Shown here in pieces: positions 19,219-33,731 of a stretch of DNA of 64,000 nt. The stretch is from Marinobacter sp. es.048. Lineage in GTDB: Bacteria > Pseudomonadota > Gammaproteobacteria > Pseudomonadales > Oleiphilaceae. Location: contig NZ_FYFA01000001.1 in assembly GCF_900188435.1 (NCBI RefSeq), positions 558,001 to 622,000 on the forward strand, given 5' to 3'. Below the pieces are notes generated by a model, which worked only from the letters and a program-made list of their open reading frames with translations, made no database searches and was not told the DNA's origin. The position numbers and the translations under genes are program-made. How positions within the stretch are numbered: the stretch's first letter is position 1; every line of letters begins with the position of its first letter.

Positions 19219-20013
19219 ATGGCGCGCGTGATTGCAGTGACCAATCAGAAAGGCGGTGTGGGCAAAACCACCACCTGCGTCAACCTGGCCGCCTCCCTGG
19301 CCGCGACTAAACGCCGGGTGCTTCTGGTGGATATGGACCCCCAGGGCAACGCCACCATGGGCAGCGGTGTGGATAAAAATACTCTGGAACTGTCCGGCTA
19401 CGACATGTTGACCAAGCGCGCCAGCGCCGCCGAGGTGATTATCCCCGCCGAGGCCTCCGGGTTCGATATCCTGCCGGCCAACGGCGATCTGACCGCCGCG
19501 GAAGTCGAGCTGATGAACGAGATCGGCCGTGAGCATCGCCTGCGCCTGGCCTTGAACACCGTTCGCGACAACTACGATTACATCCTCATCGATTGCCCCC
19601 CATCACTCAGCCTGTTGACGGTAAATGCCCTCTCGGCGGCAGACTCTGTGCTCATTCCGATGCAGTGTGAGTACTATGCGCTGGAGGGGTTGGCGGCGCT
19701 GATGAACACCGTTGAGCAGATCCAGGAGACGGTTAACCCGAATCTGCAGGTGGAAGGCATTCTGCGCACCATGTACGACCCGCGCAACAGTCTCACTCTG
19801 GACGTTTCCGGCCAGCTGAGCGAGTACTTCGGCGACAAGGTCTACCGTGCGGTGATTCCGCGCAACGTTCGTCTGGCAGAGGCACCGAGCTACGGCGTGC
19901 CGGCCCTGAAGTACGACCGGGCCTCCAAGGGGGCTATTGCTTACCTGGCCCTTGCCGGCGAGATGGTTCGTCGTCATGGCTCAAAAAAGACATCCGCGCC
20001 GGTTGCGGTGTAA
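19219..20013 (+). CDS. parA: Chromosome-partitioning ATPase ParA (Soj)
   Basis: This 264-aa Walker-type ATPase segregates the origin region with ParB. The deviant Walker A motif appears as NQKGGVGKTTTCVNLA at residues ~8-23, followed by VLLVDMDPQGNATMG and IDCPPSLSLLTVNAL. There is no N-terminal DNA-binding extension, so it is the chromosomal (Soj-type) form. A strong AAGGAGG ribosome-binding site precedes the ATG. A TGTGGATAA sequence occurs in its coding region at 19368-19376. parB follows after 48 bp. Confidence 0.97.
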   Translation: MARVIAVTNQKGGVGKTTTCVNLAASLAATKRRVLLVDMDPQGNATMGSGVDKNTLELSGYDMLTKRASAAEVIIPAEASGFDILPANGDLTAAEVELMNEIGREHRLRLALNTVRDNYDYILIDCPPSLSLLTVNALSAADSVLIPMQCEYYALEGLAALMNTVEQIQETVNPNLQVEGILRTMYDPRNSLTLDVSGQLSEYFGDKVYRAVIPRNVRLAEAPSYGVPALKYDRASKGAIAYLALAGEMVRRHGSKKTSAPVAV

Positions 20014-20061
20014 CATACCGCCCTGTCACTCACTTAAGCACAACGATTTTCAACGGGAAGA

Positions 20062-20949
20062 ATGACTGACACCATGGCGGCGAAGAAACGAGGATTGGGT
20101 GAACGTGGATTGGGCGCCCTGCTGGCGGGCTCCAAGGTCAATCTTGACCAGGAGCTGAAAGACCACGATGGTGAGCTCCGCGAAGTCCCCATTGATCTGA
20201 TCCAGCGTGGCCGTTATCAGCCCCGGCGTGACATGGACCCTGCCGCCCTGCAGGAACTGGCCGACTCCATTCGTCAGCAAGGGGTGATGCAGCCGGTGGT
20301 GGTTCGTCCCATCGCTGAGGGCCGTTACGAGCTGATCGCCGGTGAGCGACGCTGGCGGGCCACCCAGATGGCCGGCCTGGACAGCATCCCTGCCATCATC
20401 CGGGATGTCCCCGATGAAGCCGCCATCGCCATGGCGCTGATCGAGAACATCCAGCGTGAAAACCTCAACCCCATTGAAGAAGCCTTCGCCCTCCAGCGCC
20501 TGCAGGACGAATTTGGCCTGACCCAGGCCCAGGTGGCCGAAGCCGTTGGCAAATCCCGTACGACCATTACCAACCTGCTACGACTGATCGGTTTGTCTGA
20601 AGACGTTCGTATTATGCTCGAACATGGCGACCTGGAAATGGGCCATGGCCGGGCGATGCTGACATTGGCGCCGGAACTGCAGATGCAGGTAGCCAAACAG
20701 GTGGTGGCCAAGTCTCTGTCGGTTCGACAGACTGAAGCCCTGGTTCGGCGGGTGCAGCAGGAAACACCGGACAGCAAGTCCCGGAAAAAAGGGGTGGTAG
20801 ACCCCAACATTCGAGCGCTGCAGGATGATCTGGCGGAGCGACTGGGTGCCCGAGTGTCGATCGATCATGGTCAGCGTGGCAAAGGCAAGTTGGTAATCGA
20901 ATACAGTTCTCTGGACGAACTTGACGGCATTCTCGGCCACATCAAATAA
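20062..20949 (+). CDS. parB: Chromosome-partitioning protein ParB (Spo0J)
   Basis: This 295-aa CTP-dependent DNA clamp binds parS centromere sites near the origin. The sequence shows the N-terminal ParA-interacting region (RGLGERGLGALL), the CTPase/ParB-N domain with QPRRDMDPAALQELADSI, GRYELIAGERRWRA and ENIQRENLNPIEEA, a helix-turn-helix (TQAQVAEAVGKSRTTITNLLRL) and a C-terminal dimerisation domain. The ATG at 20062 follows GGGAAG closely; an ATG at 20074 is an alternative start. No perfect parS palindrome was spotted in the window. Confidence 0.96.
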   Translation: MTDTMAAKKRGLGERGLGALLAGSKVNLDQELKDHDGELREVPIDLIQRGRYQPRRDMDPAALQELADSIRQQGVMQPVVVRPIAEGRYELIAGERRWRATQMAGLDSIPAIIRDVPDEAAIAMALIENIQRENLNPIEEAFALQRLQDEFGLTQAQVAEAVGKSRTTITNLLRLIGLSEDVRIMLEHGDLEMGHGRAMLTLAPELQMQVAKQVVAKSLSVRQTEALVRRVQQETPDSKSRKKGVVDPNIRALQDDLAERLGARVSIDHGQRGKGKLVIEYSSLDELDGILGHIK

Positions 20950-21114
20950 AATCGTTGGGGTTTTGTGGGTCTTCCGACCCCCTACGAAAGTTCGTATCTG
21001 GTTAAGCACACAACATGTAGTGGTGAAAAACTGAACGGCTGTCTATTTGTGAGGCGATTTGCCAAAACCCAGCTATTACGCCGCTTTTGACGGGTCAGCC
21101 GGTTCCCGGTTTTG

Positions 21115-21143
21115 TTGATTCGTGCACATTGAACACATATAAT
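21115..21143 (+). promoter_or_regulatory. Sigma70-type promoter of the atp operon
   Basis: TTGATT (21115-21120), an exact 17-nt spacer and a perfect TATAAT (21138-21143) lie 77 bases upstream of atpI, in a 271-bp gap after parB. This is the best promoter match in the region and should drive atpIBEFHAGDC. The rest of the gap holds only a weak GGGTC/GACCC hairpin near 20968 with no T-tract. Confidence 0.75.
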
Positions 21144-21220
21144 CTGCGGCGCTCGTGTCGGTGTATTTGCTTACTTTTTAAACGACATCGACCGAAAAGC
21201 ACCGTACTTCCGGAACGAAC

Positions 21221-22511
<1,291 letters not shown>

Positions 22512-22534
22512 TCGGACACCATTAAGCCGTAGTT

Positions 22535-22557
22535 CTAAACCCTAAACCCTAAACCCT

Positions 22558-22562
<5 letters not shown>
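22535..22562 (+). repeat. Short tandem CTAAACC heptamer repeat
   Basis: Three exact tandem copies of CTAAACC (22535-22541, 22542-22548, 22549-22555) are followed by an imperfect CTTAAAC copy in the atpB-atpE gap. The unit equals the plant-type telomere heptamer (CCCTAAA), presumably by coincidence. It lies in the transcribed leader upstream of atpE and just before the A-rich initiation region. Confidence 0.85.
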
Positions 22563-22851
<289 letters not shown>

Positions 22852-22920
22852 TCGAGTCGCCAGAGCCGGGGTTTTGCCCCGGTCAGATGATTCTTAACAA
22901 AACAGGCGAGAGGTGAAGAC

Positions 22921-23391
22921 GTGAACATTAATTTGACGATGATTGGTCAAGCCATCGCGTTCTTTATCTTTGTCGTCTTCTGCATGAAATACGTGTGGCC
23001 GCCAATCATGGCCGCACTGCAGGAGCGTCAAAAGAAGATCGCTGACGGACTGGCTGCCTCAGACCGCGCTGCGCGCGATCTGGAACTGGCTCAGGAAAAG
23101 TCAGCTCAGGAACTGCGTGAAGCCAAACAGCAAGCTGCTGGTCTGATTGAACAGGCCAACAAGCGTGCGGCCCAGATTGTGGAAGCATCCAAGGATGACG
23201 CCCGCAAGGAAGGCCAGAAGCTGATTGAGCAGGCCAAGGCCGAAATTGAACAGGAGCGTAATCAGGCTCGTGACGCTTTGCGTGCAGAAATTGCCACCAT
23301 TGCCGTTACCGGTGCTGAGAAGATCCTGGAAACCTCTGTCGATGCCTCCAAGCACAACGAGATGTTGGAAAAACTGGCGGCAGAACTTTAA
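22921..23391 (+). CDS. atpF: F1Fo ATP synthase subunit b
   Basis: Subunit b is the peripheral stalk anchor. The 156-aa protein has one N-terminal TM helix ([20 protein letters not shown]) and then a long charged coiled-coil (about 30-140) with [22 protein letters not shown]. The start is GTG at 22921 with GAGAGGTG upstream. The length equals the E. coli protein. Confidence 0.97.
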   Translation: MNINLTMIGQAIAFFIFVVFCMKYVWPPIMAALQERQKKIADGLAASDRAARDLELAQEKSAQELREAKQQAAGLIEQANKRAAQIVEASKDDARKEGQKLIEQAKAEIEQERNQARDALRAEIATIAVTGAEKILETSVDASKHNEMLEKLAAEL

Positions 23392-23406
23392 ACGACGAGG
23401 TTCATC

Positions 23407-23943
23407 ATGGCAGAACTGAGAACGCTGGCCCGTCCCTACGCAAAGGCAGCATTTACAGCCGCTCAGGAGCATAAACAGCTGGCTGAGTGGTCCCAGGTGC
23501 TGACAGTTGCCGGGCAGGTCACCGCGAACGAAGACATTCGACAGCTTCTCGCGAATCCGGGTCTGGAAGAGCAGAAGAAGGCAGAACTGATTCTGGAGGT
23601 CGCTGAAGATGGCGTCACCGATCAGGTCCGCAACTTTTTCGCTGTACTGGCTGAAAACCGCCGGCTGACTCTTCTTCCTGAGATTGCAGCGCTCTTCAAC
23701 ACGTACCGGGCTGATCTGGAGCGCACTGTTGATATCGAAGTCACCGCGGCTTTCGAGCTGACGGACGAACAGCAACAGAAGCTCGCCCAGGCACTTTCGA
23801 AGAAACTCGAGCGGCAAGTGTCACTCGCAGCGTCATTGGACAAGTCTCTTATTGGCGGTGTGATTATTCGCACCGGCGATATGGTCATTGACGCATCTGT
23901 ACGCGGAAAGCTGACCAAGCTGGCCGACGCTCTGGGCTCCTGA
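23407..23943 (+). CDS. atpH: F1Fo ATP synthase subunit delta
   Basis: The 178-aa delta subunit caps F1 and joins it to the b stalk. The N-terminus ([22 protein letters not shown]) and the C-terminal [27 protein letters not shown] are family hallmarks. It lies 15 bp after atpF and 28 bp before atpA. Confidence 0.97.
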   Translation: MAELRTLARPYAKAAFTAAQEHKQLAEWSQVLTVAGQVTANEDIRQLLANPGLEEQKKAELILEVAEDGVTDQVRNFFAVLAENRRLTLLPEIAALFNTYRADLERTVDIEVTAAFELTDEQQQKLAQALSKKLERQVSLAASLDKSLIGGVIIRTGDMVIDASVRGKLTKLADALGS

Positions 23944-23971
23944 TTTCAGCACAAGGTTTGAGGATATTGGC

Positions 23972-25516
23972 ATGCAGCAACTGAATCCATCCGAGATCAG
24001 TGACATCATCAAGAAGAGAATCGAGAAACTCGACATCTCTTCCGAAGCAAAGAACGAAGGTACGATCCTGTCGGTTTCCGACGGTATCGTTCTGATCCAC
24101 GGTCTTGCCGACGTTATGTACGGTGAGATGATTGAATTTGCCAACGGCACATTCGGTATTGCGCTGAACCTGGAGCGCGATTCTGTTGGTGCTGTTGTGC
24201 TGGGCGATTACGAAGATCTGGCGGAAGGTCAGAAAGTTCGTTGTACCGGTCGGATCCTGGAAGTGCCGGTTGGTCCGGAACTGATGGGCCGTGTTGTTGA
24301 TGGTCTGGGTAACCCCATCGACGGTAAGGGCGACCTCGGTACCGACCTGACCTCTCCGGTCGAAAAGGTTGCACCGGGCGTTATCGCTCGTCAGTCCGTT
24401 GATGAGCCGGTTCAGACTGGTCTGAAGGCAATCGACACCATGGTGCCGATCGGTCGCGGCCAGCGTGAGCTGATCATCGGTGACCGTCAGATCGGTAAGA
24501 CCGCTGTCGCCATCGACGCGATCATTAACCAGAAAGACACCGGCATCAAGTGTATCTACGTTGCCGTCGGTCAGAAGCAGTCTTCCATTGCCGCCGTTGT
24601 GCGCAAGCTGGAAGAGCACGGTGCCATGGATCACACCATCGTGGTTGCCGCCGGTGCCGCCGATCCTGCAGCGATGCAGTTCCTGGCTCCGTACTCCGGT
24701 ACCTCCATGGGTGAATACTTCCGTGACCGTGGTGAAGACGCCCTGATCATCTATGATGATCTGTCCAAGCAGGCTGTGGCTTACCGCCAGATCTCCCTGC
24801 TGCTGCGCCGTCCGCCGGGCCGTGAAGCATACCCGGGTGACGTATTCTACCTGCACTCCCGTCTGCTGGAGCGTGCGTCCCGTGTTAACGCTGATTACGT
24901 TGAACAGCTGACCAACGGTGAAGTGAAAGGCCAGACCGGTTCCCTGACCGCTCTGCCGATCATTGAAACCCAGGCTGGTGACGTATCCGCGTTCGTACCG
25001 ACCAACGTAATCTCCATTACCGACGGTCAGATCTTCCTGGAAACCAACCTGTTCAACTCCGGTATCCGTCCGGCGATGAACGCCGGTATCTCCGTATCCC
25101 GGGTAGGTGGTTCGGCCCAGACCAAGATCATGAAGAAGCTTGGCGGTAACATCCGTCTGGCTCTGGCCCAGTATCGTGAACTGGCCGCTTTCGCACAGTT
25201 TGCTTCCGATCTTGACGAAGCGACCCGTCAGCAGCTTGAGCACGGTCAGCGTGTAACGGAACTCATGAAGCAGAACCAGTACAGCCCGATGTCTGTGGCT
25301 GAAATGGGTACGGTTCTGTTCGCAGCCAACGAAGGCTTCCTGGACGACGTTGATGTCGACAAGGTAGTGAAGTTTGAAGCGCAGATGCTCGACTGGATGC
25401 GCTCCGAGCAGAAAGACCTCCTCGACAAGATCAACGAGAAAGGCGATTACAACGACGAAATCGCTGCCGGCCTCAAAGCTGCACTTGAGAAATTCAAGAC
25501 CACTCAGAGCTGGTAA
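23972..25516 (+). CDS. atpA: F1Fo ATP synthase subunit alpha
   Basis: The 514-aa non-catalytic nucleotide-binding subunit contains the P-loop [15 protein letters not shown], the alpha-specific [63 protein letters not shown] and the arginine finger region SRVGGSAQ. The N-terminal [18 protein letters not shown] binds delta. The length is standard. A long antisense open frame over this gene reflects codon bias only. Confidence 0.98.
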   Translation: MQQLNPSEISDIIKKRIEKLDISSEAKNEGTILSVSDGIVLIHGLADVMYGEMIEFANGTFGIALNLERDSVGAVVLGDYEDLAEGQKVRCTGRILEVPVGPELMGRVVDGLGNPIDGKGDLGTDLTSPVEKVAPGVIARQSVDEPVQTGLKAIDTMVPIGRGQRELIIGDRQIGKTAVAIDAIINQKDTGIKCIYVAVGQKQSSIAAVVRKLEEHGAMDHTIVVAAGAADPAAMQFLAPYSGTSMGEYFRDRGEDALIIYDDLSKQAVAYRQISLLLRRPPGREAYPGDVFYLHSRLLERASRVNADYVEQLTNGEVKGQTGSLTALPIIETQAGDVSAFVPTNVISITDGQIFLETNLFNSGIRPAMNAGISVSRVGGSAQTKIMKKLGGNIRLALAQYRELAAFAQFASDLDEATRQQLEHGQRVTELMKQNQYSPMSVAEMGTVLFAANEGFLDDVDVDKVVKFEAQMLDWMRSEQKDLLDKINEKGDYNDEIAAGLKAALEKFKTTQSW

Positions 25517-25591
25517 GAAAACGGGCCTGCGGCGACTGTCGCGGGCCGCTTTTCGTAGCAACGAGTGTCTAACTTGAGAAGGCAGTGAGTT

Positions 25592-27905
<2,314 letters not shown>

Positions 27906-27952
27906 TCTGAGCCGACGCACTTGTTTCCGGATCGATCAAAGAGGCAACTGAC

Positions 27953-28375
27953 ATGGGTATGACCGTGCATTGTGATGTGGTAAGTGCCGAAACAAAGATC
28001 TATTCCGGATTGGTAGAAATGCTGATCGCAGCGGGCTCTGAAGGTGACCTGGGTATTGCCCCGGGCCACGCGCCGCTGCTGACTCAGCTGAAGCCGGGCC
28101 CTATTCGGATCATCAAGCAGGGCGGTGAAGAAGAAATTCTTTACGTGTCCGGCGGATATCTGGAGGTCCAGGCCAATCTGGTAACTTTGTTGGCGGATAC
28201 CGCGGTTCGTGCAAAGGATGTGGACGAAGCAGCCGCGCTCGAAGCTCAGAAAGAAGCCGAGAAAGCACTTGCCAACAAGACTGGTGAATTCGAGTATTCC
28301 CGTGCCGCTGCAGAGCTGGCCGAAGCTGTTGCCCAGCTTCGGACCATCCAGCAGCTGCGTAACAAAATGCGCTAA
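27953..28375 (+). CDS. atpC: F1Fo ATP synthase subunit epsilon
   Basis: The 140-aa epsilon subunit couples gamma rotation to the c-ring and inhibits ATP hydrolysis. The N-terminal beta-barrel contains [25 protein letters not shown] and [10 protein letters not shown], and the C-terminal helical hairpin is present ([18 protein letters not shown]). It ends the atp operon and is followed by a strong terminator. Confidence 0.97.
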   Translation: MGMTVHCDVVSAETKIYSGLVEMLIAAGSEGDLGIAPGHAPLLTQLKPGPIRIIKQGGEEEILYVSGGYLEVQANLVTLLADTAVRAKDVDEAAALEAQKEAEKALANKTGEFEYSRAAAELAEAVAQLRTIQQLRNKMR

Positions 28376-28408
28376 GCATTTCCGTTTCGGGTTTGCCGAA
28401 CACCGAAG

Positions 28409-28480
28409 CCGCATCCTGAGCGGCTGGAAGACCAACGTATTACGTTGGCCATCCGGCCCTGAAGGATGCGGTTTTTTTAT
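28409..28480 (+). terminator. Terminator of the atp operon with nested hairpins
   Basis: CCGCATCC (28409-28416) pairs with GGATGCGG (28464-28471) directly before a run of seven T residues. The 47-nt loop contains a second perfect hairpin, CCAACG/CGTTGG around 28432-28448. The outer stem closing on the T-tract is a typical intrinsic terminator; the inner stem may help it fold. Confidence 0.8.
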
Positions 28481-28524
28481 TTTCAGCATTCAGAGAGTAA
28501 ACACTCCGGGAGCCTGACTTTTCC

Positions 28525-29889
28525 ATGAGCCCGCTACACGTCGTCATTCTGGCCGCTGGCCAGGGTTCCAGAATGAAATCCGCACTGCCGAAGGTGCTGC
28601 ATCCGATTGCCGGCCGCCCTATGCTTCATCACGTGATCGACACCGCCAAACAGCTTGGCGCCGAGAAGATCCATACGGTCATTGGTCATGGTGCTGACAA
28701 GGTCCGGGAAACCACCGATGAGGCCTCGGTAAACTGGGTCACCCAGAGTGAGCAGTTGGGTACCGGCCATGCTGTGGCTCAGGCCCTGCCGGATCTTCCC
28801 GATGACGCCCGTGTTCTTGTGCTTTACGGCGATGTGCCTCTGACTCGTCATGAGACGCTCGACGGATTGGTGGGGACACTGGATGACGATACCCTGGGTC
28901 TGTTGACGGTCACCATGGACAATCCCCAGGGCTACGGACGGATTGTCCGGAATGCTGATGGCGACGTGCAGTCGATCGTCGAGCAGAAAGACGCATCCCC
29001 CGAACAGCAGCAGATTCGTGAGGTGAATACCGGCATCCTGGCGGTGTCAGCGAAACACCTGAAGAACTGGCTGCCGACGCTCTCCAACAGCAATGCACAG
29101 GGCGAGTACTACCTCACTGACATTATTGCCATGGCGGTGGAGCAGGGCATGAGTGTCTCCGTGTCCCAGCCGGAGAACCCCTTCGAAGTACAGGGGGTCA
29201 ACAACCGCCTGCAACTGGCGGAACTGGAACGCTGGTACCAGCGTCAGCAGGCTGACCGGCTGATGACAGAGGGTGCGACCCTCGCGGACCCCGCCCGGGT
29301 TGATGTCCGTGGCGAGCTCAGCATTGGCAATGATCTGTGGATTGACGTGAACGTGGTCTTCGAGGGTAAGGTCAGCCTCGGCAGCAATGTCTCCATTGGC
29401 CCCGGTTGCGTCATCAAGGACGCCACCATTGCTGATGGCACCGAGATCAAGGCTAACAGCGTGATTGAAGGTGCGGTGATCGGCGCCAATGCCCAGATAG
29501 GGCCGTTTGCCCGCATCCGTCCGGGCACCGAACTGGCTGCGAACACCAAAGTCGGCAACTTTGTGGAAACCAAAAAGGCCATCGTCGGTGAGGGTAGCAA
29601 GATCAACCATCTGAGCTACGTGGGTGATGCCTCGCTGGGCCGTAATGTGAATGTGGGTGCAGGAACCATCACCTGTAATTATGATGGTGTGAACAAGTAC
29701 CAGACGGTGCTCGGTGACGGCGTCTTTGTCGGTTCCAATACGGCCCTGGTAGCCCCGGTTACCGTTGCGGCGGAGGCCACCATTGGCGCCGGATCGACCA
29801 TCACCCGTGATGTGGCCGATCACGAGCTGGCCGTCGCCCGGGGCCGGCAGCGCAATATCGCCGGCTGGGAAAAGCCCAAGAAACACTGA
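28525..29889 (+). CDS. glmU: Bifunctional N-acetylglucosamine-1-phosphate uridyltransferase / glucosamine-1-phosphate acetyltransferase
   Basis: GlmU makes UDP-N-acetylglucosamine, the precursor of peptidoglycan and LPS, in the cytoplasm. The 454-aa protein has an N-terminal nucleotidyltransferase domain ([36 protein letters not shown]) and a C-terminal left-handed beta-helix acetyltransferase ([52 protein letters not shown]). The length is standard. glmS follows after 30 bp, so the two aminosugar genes likely form one operon. Confidence 0.98.
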   Translation: MSPLHVVILAAGQGSRMKSALPKVLHPIAGRPMLHHVIDTAKQLGAEKIHTVIGHGADKVRETTDEASVNWVTQSEQLGTGHAVAQALPDLPDDARVLVLYGDVPLTRHETLDGLVGTLDDDTLGLLTVTMDNPQGYGRIVRNADGDVQSIVEQKDASPEQQQIREVNTGILAVSAKHLKNWLPTLSNSNAQGEYYLTDIIAMAVEQGMSVSVSQPENPFEVQGVNNRLQLAELERWYQRQQADRLMTEGATLADPARVDVRGELSIGNDLWIDVNVVFEGKVSLGSNVSIGPGCVIKDATIADGTEIKANSVIEGAVIGANAQIGPFARIRPGTELAANTKVGNFVETKKAIVGEGSKINHLSYVGDASLGRNVNVGAGTITCNYDGVNKYQTVLGDGVFVGSNTALVAPVTVAAEATIGAGSTITRDVADHELAVARGRQRNIAGWEKPKKH

Positions 29890-29919
29890 TATAAACGATC
29901 GACAGACAGGTAGAGCAGC

Positions 29920-31752
29920 ATGTGTGGAATTGTAGGCGCGGTTTCGGAACGGGACGTTCAGGGTATCCTTCTTGAGGGTCTGCGCCGTCTGGAGTACCGG
30001 GGGTATGACTCCGCCGGTATGGCCGTCATCGGTGGTGACCACAGTGTTCAGCGTGCCCGGGAAGTGGGCAAGGTTGCCGCGCTGGCGGAGGCCATTACAG
30101 CCAACCCGCTCGTCGGTCACCTGGGCATTGCCCACACCCGCTGGGCAACCCATGGCGAGCCGTCCCAGATCAACGCTCACCCGCACATGTCCGGCGAGCG
30201 CCTGGCCATTGTCCACAACGGTATTATCGAGAACTATCAGGAGCTTCGCGAAGAACTCCGGGCCGACGGTTTCGAGTTTACCTCGCAGACCGACACCGAA
30301 GTCGTCGCACACCTGATTGAAAAGAACTACCGGGACCTCGGCAATCTTCATGATTCCGTACGGGCGTCCATTGCGCGGCTTCGCGGTGCCTACGCACTGG
30401 CCGTTGTCCACGCCGATGAACCGAACCATCTGGTGGTCTGCCGGGAGGGCAGCCCACTGGTGATCGGCGTGGGTATTGGTGAGAACTTCATTGCCTCGGA
30501 TCAGCTCGCCCTGCTGCCGGTCACCGATCGCTTCATGTTTCTGGAAGAAGGCGACATTGCCGACATCAAAAAGGATGGAATGACCATCCTGGATCGTGAA
30601 GGTCAGGCAGTGGAGCGGGAAGTAACCCGCTTCGAGCATGGTGCTGATTCCGCCGACAAGGGCGAATACCGTCACTTCATGCTCAAGGAAATCTATGAGC
30701 AGCCGAAGGTCATCAAGGCGACCATGGAGGGCCGGGTCACCAAAACCCGGGTGCTCGAACAGGCCCTTGGTACCGAGGCTGCGCATCTCCTCGAGAACGT
30801 TCGCCATGTCCAGATCATTGCCTGCGGCACCAGTTACCATGCCGGTATGGTCGCGCGTTACTGGATTGAGGAGCTGGCCGGCGTCGCCTGCTCGGTGGAG
30901 GTGGCTTCCGAGTTCCGCTATCGCAAACACGTGATCCAGCAGGACACCCTATTTCTGTGCATTTCCCAGTCCGGCGAAACTGCCGATACCCTGGCAGCCC
31001 TGCGTCAGGCCAAGAAAGCTGGTTTCCGGGCGGCGATGGCCATCTGCAACGTGCCGGGCAGTTCGCTGGTTCGAGAATCCGACCTGGTCATCATGACCCA
31101 GGCCGGACCGGAAATTGGCGTGGCCTCCACCAAGGCCTTCACCACCCAGCTCACGGCCTTGCTGATCTTCACCCTGGCTCTCGCTCGTCATAATGGGCTG
31201 TCCGAGGAGCAGGAAGCTGAAATCGTCGAGGCCCTCCATCTCGTGCCTGGTCAGGTCAGCGATGTGCTGGCCCTGGATGGCGAGATCGCCGAAATGTCCA
31301 AGGCGTTCATGGACAAGAACCACAGCCTGTTCCTGGGCCGGGGTTCCCAGTTCCCTGTCGCCCTCGAAGGTGCGTTGAAACTCAAGGAAATCTCCTACAT
31401 CCACGCCGAGGCCTATCCGGCCGGCGAGCTCAAGCACGGCCCCCTGGCTCTGGTAGACAGCGAAATGCCGGTTGTCACCGTAGCGCCCAACAACGACCTG
31501 GTTGAGAAGCTCAAGTCCAACCTGGAAGAGGTCCGGGCCCGCGGTGGCGAGCTGTTTGTTTTCGCTGATAGGAAGGCGGACGTGAAAGCGGAAGAGGGCC
31601 TGCACGTGATGCAGATTCCGTCGGTGCATCCGATTACGGCGCCGATCGTTTATACCGTGCCCCTGCAGCTGCTGTCTTATCACGTGGCAGTGCTCAAGGG
31701 TACTGATGTGGACCAGCCGCGGAATCTCGCCAAGAGTGTTACCGTGGAATAA
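29920..31752 (+). CDS. glmS: Glutamine--fructose-6-phosphate aminotransferase (isomerizing)
   Basis: GlmS makes glucosamine-6-phosphate from fructose-6-phosphate and glutamine, the first step of the pathway completed by GlmU. The 610-aa enzyme has the N-terminal glutaminase domain with catalytic Cys2 ([21 protein letters not shown]), two SIS isomerase domains ([40 protein letters not shown]) and the C-terminal AKSVTVE. No glmS ribozyme is expected in Gammaproteobacteria and none fits in the 30-bp gap. An intrinsic terminator follows. Confidence 0.98.
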   Translation: MCGIVGAVSERDVQGILLEGLRRLEYRGYDSAGMAVIGGDHSVQRAREVGKVAALAEAITANPLVGHLGIAHTRWATHGEPSQINAHPHMSGERLAIVHNGIIENYQELREELRADGFEFTSQTDTEVVAHLIEKNYRDLGNLHDSVRASIARLRGAYALAVVHADEPNHLVVCREGSPLVIGVGIGENFIASDQLALLPVTDRFMFLEEGDIADIKKDGMTILDREGQAVEREVTRFEHGADSADKGEYRHFMLKEIYEQPKVIKATMEGRVTKTRVLEQALGTEAAHLLENVRHVQIIACGTSYHAGMVARYWIEELAGVACSVEVASEFRYRKHVIQQDTLFLCISQSGETADTLAALRQAKKAGFRAAMAICNVPGSSLVRESDLVIMTQAGPEIGVASTKAFTTQLTALLIFTLALARHNGLSEEQEAEIVEALHLVPGQVSDVLALDGEIAEMSKAFMDKNHSLFLGRGSQFPVALEGALKLKEISYIHAEAYPAGELKHGPLALVDSEMPVVTVAPNNDLVEKLKSNLEEVRARGGELFVFADRKADVKAEEGLHVMQIPSVHPITAPIVYTVPLQLLSYHVAVLKGTDVDQPRNLAKSVTVE

Positions 31753-31787
31753 GCGTCCTCATGGAAAGCTTATTGGGGTTGTCAAAG

Positions 31788-31810
31788 AATCCGCCTGTTG
31801 GCGGATTTTT
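31788..31810 (+). terminator. Rho-independent terminator after glmS
   Basis: AATCCGCC (31788-31795) and GGCGGATT (31800-31807) form a perfect 8-bp stem with a TGTT loop, running straight into five T residues. Confidence 0.88.
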
Positions 31811-32087
31811 GCTGTCTGTCTAGGTTCCAGGCAGTTATTTTTTTACTAGGCAGTCTTTTTAGGGCTCGAATCGGTTAAAATGTGGGTTCGATGCTGCTGT
31901 TTTGTTCAGCAATTTCACGCTCACTGTCTGTGTTTTTCGGCGTCCAACTCCCTTTCTATGGTTAGTGAGACCAAAAGCGGTCTCCCGTTTGTACCTTTGA
32001 CCAATACCCCGGTACGTAAATATCAAGGAAGATGCGGGCGCTTCACGACACAATACCAATAACCCGTTTTCTCAGAAGATTTCCGTA
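31811..32087 (+). other. nhaB upstream region with hairpin
   Basis: This 277-bp stretch holds no recognisable gene. A -10-like TAAAAT lies at 31876-31881 with no good -35. Further down, GAGACC (31967-31972) and GGTCTC (31979-31984) form a 6-bp stem followed by CCGTTTG. If transcription starts near 31888 the nhaB leader would be about 200 nt, long enough for leader-based control, but no known riboswitch class was recognised. Confidence 0.35.
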
Positions 32088-33593
32088 ATGCCCACTACCG
32101 TTATCTCCGGCTTTACCCACAATTTCCTTGGCAAGGCGCCCGTCTGGTACAAGCAGGTCATCCTGCTGTTTCTTGTCGCCAACCCGATTGTCATGTGGAC
32201 CCTGGGGCCGGGAACGGCCGGCTGGCTTCTGATTGCCGAGTTCATTTTCACCCTGGCCATGGCCCTGAAGTGTTACCCGCTCCTGCCGGGTGGTCTGTTG
32301 GCGGTGGAGGCACTGCTGATCGGGCTGACCACGCCGGATGCGGTCTATCTGGAGGTGCTCACCAACTTCCCGGTTATCCTGCTGCTGATGTTCATGGTAG
32401 CGGGCATCTACTTCATGAAAGAGCTCCTGCTGGTGACCTTCACCCAGATTCTGGTGGGTGTGCGTTCCAAGTCGGCGCTTTCGTTGCTGTTCTGTTGCGC
32501 GGCGGCAATTCTCTCGGCCTTTCTCGATGCCCTGACGGTTACCGCAGTGATCATCAGCGTGGCGGTGGGCTTCTACTCGGTTTACCACAAGGTGGCCTCC
32601 GGTAAGGGGTATCACCACAATGATCACAATGCCGGCAGCGATGATGAAGTGGTTGAGCTGCATCGGGAAGATCTGGAGAACTTCCGGGCCTTTTTGCGTA
32701 GCTTGTTGATGCACGGTGCTATCGGCACGGCGCTGGGTGGTGTGGCCACCATGGTGGGTGAGCCGCAGAATCTGTTGATTGCCAAGGTGGTGGGTTGGGA
32801 TTTTGCCGGCTTCTTCCTGCACATGGCGCCGGTGAGCGTGCCGGTGCTGGCGTCGGGGCTGTTTACCTGCTGGGCTCTGGAGAAGCTGCGTTGGTTCGGC
32901 TACGGCGGGCGCCTGCCCAAGCCCGTGCGCCGGGTGCTGGAAGAGTTTGCCGAGAACGAGCGGGCGAAACGCACCAAGGCGGATCAGGCGGCTCTCTGGG
33001 TACAGGCCTTTGCGGCTGCAATTCTGGTGGTGGGCCTGGCTTTCCACCTGGCCGAGGTCGGCCTCATTGGCCTGCTGGTGATCATCCTGATTACCTCATT
33101 TACCGGCGTCACCGACGAGCATCAAATAGGAAAAGCCTTTCAGGAATCCCTGCCGTTCACCTCCCTGCTTGTGGTGTTTTTCGCAGTGGTTGCAGTGATC
33201 CATGAACAGCACCTGTTCAAGCCGATCATTGACTATGTGCTGTCGCTTCCCGAAGCCCGTCAGCCGGGAATGTTCTTTATCGCTAATGGCGTGCTCTCGA
33301 TGATCAGCGATAACGTGTTCGTGGCCACCGTGTACATCAGTGAGGTGAAGCAGGCCCTGGATGCCGGCGCTATCAGCTATGAGCATTTCCAGAAGCTGGC
33401 GGTTGCCATCAACACCGGCACCAATCTCCCCAGTGTCGCGACCCCGAATGGCCAGGCGGCTTTCCTGTTCCTGCTGACGTCTGCGATCGCGCCGCTGGTT
33501 CGATTGTCCTACGGCAAGATGGTGATTATGGCGTTCCCTTACATGCTGGTGATGGGTGGTGTAGGCCTGTACATGGTTATTAACTATATTTGA
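32088..33593 (+). CDS. nhaB: Na+/H+ antiporter NhaB
   Basis: NhaB exports sodium in exchange for protons at the inner membrane, helping sodium and pH homeostasis. The 501-aa protein has about 12 TM segments and NhaB-specific stretches such as [38 protein letters not shown] and [14 protein letters not shown]. The length matches E. coli NhaB (~513 aa). It stands between two terminated units, consistent with independent regulation in a marine organism. Confidence 0.95.
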   Translation: MPTTVISGFTHNFLGKAPVWYKQVILLFLVANPIVMWTLGPGTAGWLLIAEFIFTLAMALKCYPLLPGGLLAVEALLIGLTTPDAVYLEVLTNFPVILLLMFMVAGIYFMKELLLVTFTQILVGVRSKSALSLLFCCAAAILSAFLDALTVTAVIISVAVGFYSVYHKVASGKGYHHNDHNAGSDDEVVELHREDLENFRAFLRSLLMHGAIGTALGGVATMVGEPQNLLIAKVVGWDFAGFFLHMAPVSVPVLASGLFTCWALEKLRWFGYGGRLPKPVRRVLEEFAENERAKRTKADQAALWVQAFAAAILVVGLAFHLAEVGLIGLLVIILITSFTGVTDEHQIGKAFQESLPFTSLLVVFFAVVAVIHEQHLFKPIIDYVLSLPEARQPGMFFIANGVLSMISDNVFVATVYISEVKQALDAGAISYEHFQKLAVAINTGTNLPSVATPNGQAAFLFLLTSAIAPLVRLSYGKMVIMAFPYMLVMGGVGLYMVINYI

Positions 33594-33731
33594 CGTTCTG
33601 TTCGGATTTTTGCGGGCGGTGTCAGTGCAGATTTGCCCGGGTCTGTTAATCTTTGTCTAAACAGAGTCAACAATAATACGGATTCCATGCTCAGAAACTG
33701 CTCAGGCCATGCTTGTCCAAGGTATACAGCT

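Noticed and set aside
19219..20949. parS centromere sites near parAB
   Set aside because: I looked for GTTTCACGTGAAAC-like palindromes around CACGTG occurrences and found none that match; they may lie outside the window.
23885..25561. 558-codon open frame antisense to atpA (and similar long frames antisense to glmU/glmS at 29047-30930 and to ectD at 5367-6677)
   Set aside because: Shadows produced by codon bias opposite highly conserved genes; they lack ribosome-binding sites and family motifs.
33633..33731. Upstream TTG start for the solute-binding protein
   Set aside because: It would place 33 non-hydrophobic residues before a clean signal peptide.
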